Under the pieces are notes generated by a model, which ran no database searches, was not told the origin of the DNA, and worked only from the letters and a program-made list of their open reading frames with translations. A DNA stretch of 64,000 bases from contig NZ_MDGK01000015.1 in the NCBI RefSeq assembly GCF_001870465.1, positions 620,001 through 684,000 of the forward strand, written 5' to 3'. This stretch comes from Pseudomonas extremorientalis. Lineage in GTDB: Bacteria; Pseudomonadota; Gammaproteobacteria; Pseudomonadales; Pseudomonadaceae. Within the stretch, counting starts at the first letter, position 1. The number at the start of each line of letters is the position of its first letter. The position numbers and the translations under genes were made by a program. Below, piece after piece: positions 61,545 through 64,000 of this stretch.

Positions 61545-62918
61545 TTATTGCACCACGCGGTAGCACGGCACATACGCCGCGCCGCCCGGCAACTTCATGC
61601 GGTGCTGGGCCACGAAGGCCTGTAGCAACTCATCCAGCGGTTTCATGATGGCCGGGTCGCCGTGGATCTCATACGGGCCGTTCTGTTCGATCAGGCGGAT
61701 GCCTTTGTCCTTCACGTTACCCGCTACGATCCCCGAGAACGCGCGGCGCAGGTTGGCGGCGAGTTCGTGGGGCGGCAGGGCGTGGCTCAATTGCAGGCTG
61801 GCCATGTTTTCGTGGGTGGGGTCGAACGGGCGCTGGAAGCCTTCGTCGATCTTCAACAGCCAGTTGAAATGGAACGCGTCGTTGCGCTCGCGGCGGAACT
61901 GCTTCACCGCCTTGAGGCCGGCAGTCATCTGGCGTGCCACTTCCGCCGGATCATCAATGATGATCTGGTAGTGCGCCTGGGCTGCTTCGCCCAGGGTGGC
62001 GCCGACGAATGCGTGCAGTTGTTGCAGGTACGGCGCGGCGTGTTTCGGCCCGGTGAGGATGACCGGGAACGGCAGGTCACGGTTGTCCGGGTGCATCAGT
62101 ATGCCCAGCAGGTAGAGGAATTCCTCTGCTGTACCGGCACCGCCCGGGAAGATGATGATGCCGTGGCCAACGCGCACGAACGCTTCCAGGCGCTTCTCGA
62201 TGTCCGGCAAAATCACCAGCTCGTTGACGATTGGGTTTGGCGCCTCGGCCGCGATGATGCCTGGCTCGGTGAGACCCAGGTAGCGCCCGCCGGTAATCCG
62301 CTGCTTGGCGTGGGAAATGGTCGCGCCTTTCATCGGACCTTTCATCACGCCAGGGCCGCAACCGGTGCACACGTCAAGGCTGCGCAGGCCCAGTTCGTGG
62401 CCGACCTTCTTGGTGTATTTGTATTCTTCGGTATTGATCGAGTGCCCGCCCCAGCACACCACGATCTTCGGTTCGACACCCGGGCGCAGCGTACGGGCGT
62501 TGCGCAGCAGGTGGAACACGTAGTCGGTGATGCCCTGGGAGTTGCTCAGGTCGATGCGCTGGCTGTCCAACTCGTTCTCGGTATAGACGATATCGCGCAG
62601 GGCGCTGAACAGCATCTCGCGGGTGCTGGCGATCATTTCGCCATCGACAAAGGCGTCTGCCGGAGCGTTCAGCAGTTCAAGGCGCACGCCGCGGTCCTGT
62701 TGGTGAATGCGCACTTCAAAATCTTTGTAGGCGTCGAGGATGGTCTTGGCGTTGTCGATGTGCGCGCCGGTGTTGAGGATCGCCAGGGCGCATTGGCGGA
62801 ACAGGGTGTAGATGCTGCCGGTACCGGCTTCGCTCAGTTGCTGGACTTCACGTTGAGACAGGGTTTCGAGGCTGCCCTTGGGGCTGACGGAGGCATTGAT
62901 GACGTGACGTTGGGGCAT
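61545..62918 (-). CDS. ppnN: Nucleotide 5'-monophosphate nucleosidase PpnN (LOG family)
   Basis: 457-residue protein of the LOG/YgdH family that cleaves the N-glycosidic bond of nucleoside monophosphates, returning bases to salvage; E. coli PpnN is stimulated by (p)ppGpp. The central LOG domain has TGCGPGVMKGPMKGA near residue 195 and the PGGxGTxxE motif in FPGGAGTAEEF near residue 278, flanked by N- and C-terminal regions that bind the alarmone. AAGGAAT precedes the ATG at 62918. Confidence 0.92.
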   Translation of the reverse strand: MPQRHVINASVSPKGSLETLSQREVQQLSEAGTGSIYTLFRQCALAILNTGAHIDNAKTILDAYKDFEVRIHQQDRGVRLELLNAPADAFVDGEMIASTREMLFSALRDIVYTENELDSQRIDLSNSQGITDYVFHLLRNARTLRPGVEPKIVVCWGGHSINTEEYKYTKKVGHELGLRSLDVCTGCGPGVMKGPMKGATISHAKQRITGGRYLGLTEPGIIAAEAPNPIVNELVILPDIEKRLEAFVRVGHGIIIFPGGAGTAEEFLYLLGILMHPDNRDLPFPVILTGPKHAAPYLQQLHAFVGATLGEAAQAHYQIIIDDPAEVARQMTAGLKAVKQFRRERNDAFHFNWLLKIDEGFQRPFDPTHENMASLQLSHALPPHELAANLRRAFSGIVAGNVKDKGIRLIEQNGPYEIHGDPAIMKPLDELLQAFVAQHRMKLPGGAAYVPCYRVVQ

Positions 62919-63068
62919 TCTGATTCCTTGAAAGCGCAGCCACCGCACCCGCAAGGGGCCGCGATGGCTTGAGAATGATGGGCGCCGAATTCGGTCGCAC
63001 GAGACGGTTATTTACCTCAGGCGCAAGGCCCAGCGCAAATACCGTCCAGCACCATCATGCCGCAGAAC

Positions 63069-63893
63069 TCACTGAATCAGCTTCCAGTTTTTGTAGAAAA
63101 CCCGACGCAGGGTAAAGGCCATCCCGGCAAACCCAGCGATCACGGCGTTGAGCACCCGGGGCACCGGGGTCGGCCGCACGATATCGATAAACAGGCAGTA
63201 ACGCTTGGCATCGTTTTTGTTGAAAGACGCGTGCATCAGCGTGTCATCGAAAATAAACAGCGGGTCGTCATGCCAGTAGTGTTTGTGCTGGCCGACCTGG
63301 ATGTAGACGCCCTCGTGATGCGGTGCCGGGGCCATGTTGTAGAGCACGCGGAACATCATGCGCAGGGGGCCGAAGTGGAAGGAGGTCGAGCGGTTTTCGT
63401 TGAACACGGACACGCCGATGGTCTTCACGAACGGCAGTTTTTTGCGCAGTTCCGGAATGTCGAGGGTCGTTTCAATGGGCTGGCCGTACCACTGGAAAAA
63501 CAACATGCCGCGCTTTTTCTCGGCCATGCGTTCGTTCAGGTAACCGATGATTTCATCCTTATGAGCCATGGCGTTTTCGATCACCCGTTGCAGGTCTTCA
63601 CGCCAGGCCGGCGGCAGATCGTCCATCCGGTAAACGTGTCGGTTACGCCAGCTCAACAGATCGAACAGGGTGTTGAACGGCGCCAGCAGCCACGTGTTAC
63701 GTCCACTGCCAATAAAGTACTTCTTGGCGGTGGGCGCGTCATACAGGCCATTGCGCAGGAAGTCGTAAATGCCGCAGATCACCACCAGCCCGAGAAATAC
63801 CAAAGTGGTTTCCGGGAAAATATCCATAATCAGCAGCACGCCGAATACCCAGGCGACCGATACCGCTTTTTTACGCAAAGCAGGCTTTTTCAT
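63069..63893 (-). CDS. AspH-type aspartyl/asparaginyl beta-hydroxylase-like membrane protein
   Basis: 274 residues. One or two N-terminal hydrophobic segments (about 10-45) are followed by a beta-hydroxylase domain. Aligned without gaps to the LpxO-like protein at 14-952, the HRD motif becomes H173-F174-G175, so the Asp ligand is Gly, while the distal His (H221) and the Arg (R231) are kept. This is the two-histidine (His-x-Gly) arrangement seen in human AspH. It may thus be an active dioxygenase with different iron geometry, or a lipid A/peptide hydroxylase of another specificity. The start at 63893 has GGAG upstream. Confidence 0.8.
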   Translation of the reverse strand: MKKPALRKKAVSVAWVFGVLLIMDIFPETTLVFLGLVVICGIYDFLRNGLYDAPTAKKYFIGSGRNTWLLAPFNTLFDLLSWRNRHVYRMDDLPPAWREDLQRVIENAMAHKDEIIGYLNERMAEKKRGMLFFQWYGQPIETTLDIPELRKKLPFVKTIGVSVFNENRSTSFHFGPLRMMFRVLYNMAPAPHHEGVYIQVGQHKHYWHDDPLFIFDDTLMHASFNKNDAKRYCLFIDIVRPTPVPRVLNAVIAGFAGMAFTLRRVFYKNWKLIQ

Positions 63894-64000
63894 GAAACTC
63901 AGCTCCAGCAGGACGCCATTCGACAGGTCCGGATCCGTGGCCGCGAGTGGTGGGGGTTTTGAAACATATTGAAACAGCTGCGCCATCATAAGCCGTTCCA

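Overview
The window is chromosomal DNA of a Pseudomonas, most likely of the P. fluorescens complex. The evidence is the high GC content, protein sequences that read as Pseudomonas orthologues throughout, and more than a dozen intergenic REP/REPIN palindromes of the GTGGGAGGGGGCTTGCCCCC type. Gene order also resembles the parts of the P. aeruginosa chromosome I remember: slt-uup-usp-fadBA-topA-sulA-lexA-psrA-nagZ-mfd-gap-sthA-lolCDE, then copS-copR-cupredoxin-queF-HAD, then mlaA-PilZ-rssB-rssC-tal.

Layout. 0-10.4 kb is a mixed housekeeping block: LpxO-like lipid A hydroxylase, aconitase, RlmM, TusA-like protein, a MATE exporter, PdxB, a PA1571-family small protein and an MsbA-like ABC exporter. 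10.5-24.9 kb carries the lytic transglycosylase Slt, a Uup-type ABC-F ATPase, a universal stress protein, the fatty acid beta-oxidation complex fadBA, topA and the SOS unit lexA-sulA. 25-42.7 kb carries psrA, nagZ, a leftward mfd-csiV-SNF2 helicase cluster, a long-form GAPDH, sthA, a glycerophosphodiesterase, a PilZ protein and the lipoprotein-sorting genes lolC-lolD-lolE. 42.8-53 kb carries a copper-type two-component system facing a cupredoxin, queF, a degenerate phosphonatase-like HAD protein, mlaA, a second PilZ protein, the rssB-rssC phosphatase/STAS pair, transaldolase and dusA. 53-61 kb is the most accessory part: a ParDE-like and a VapBC-like toxin-antitoxin pair, small lipoproteins, an MFS transporter, a malate:quinone oxidoreductase with an apparent signal peptide, and an oxidoreductase/LysR divergent pair. 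61-64 kb holds a RidA-like protein, PpnN and a second Asp/Asn beta-hydroxylase-like protein.

How the genes connect. fadBA and its likely repressor PsrA lie about 7-9 kb apart. psrA has two abutting palindromes matching the PsrA consensus over its own -10 region, and a one-mismatch copy lies upstream of fadB. lexA has two CTG-N10-CAG boxes, and sulA follows it directly, so both should be SOS-induced. A CusR-like box lies between copR and the cupredoxin gene. The VapB-like antitoxin gene has a perfect 10-bp inverted repeat just upstream.

I found no CRISPR array, prophage, integrase, insertion sequence, tRNA or rRNA, and no convincing new multi-gene system. The most interesting items are single-protein oddities (a HAD pseudoenzyme, an AspH-type paralogue of LpxO, an exported-looking Mqo), the regulatory palindromes and the REPIN distribution.
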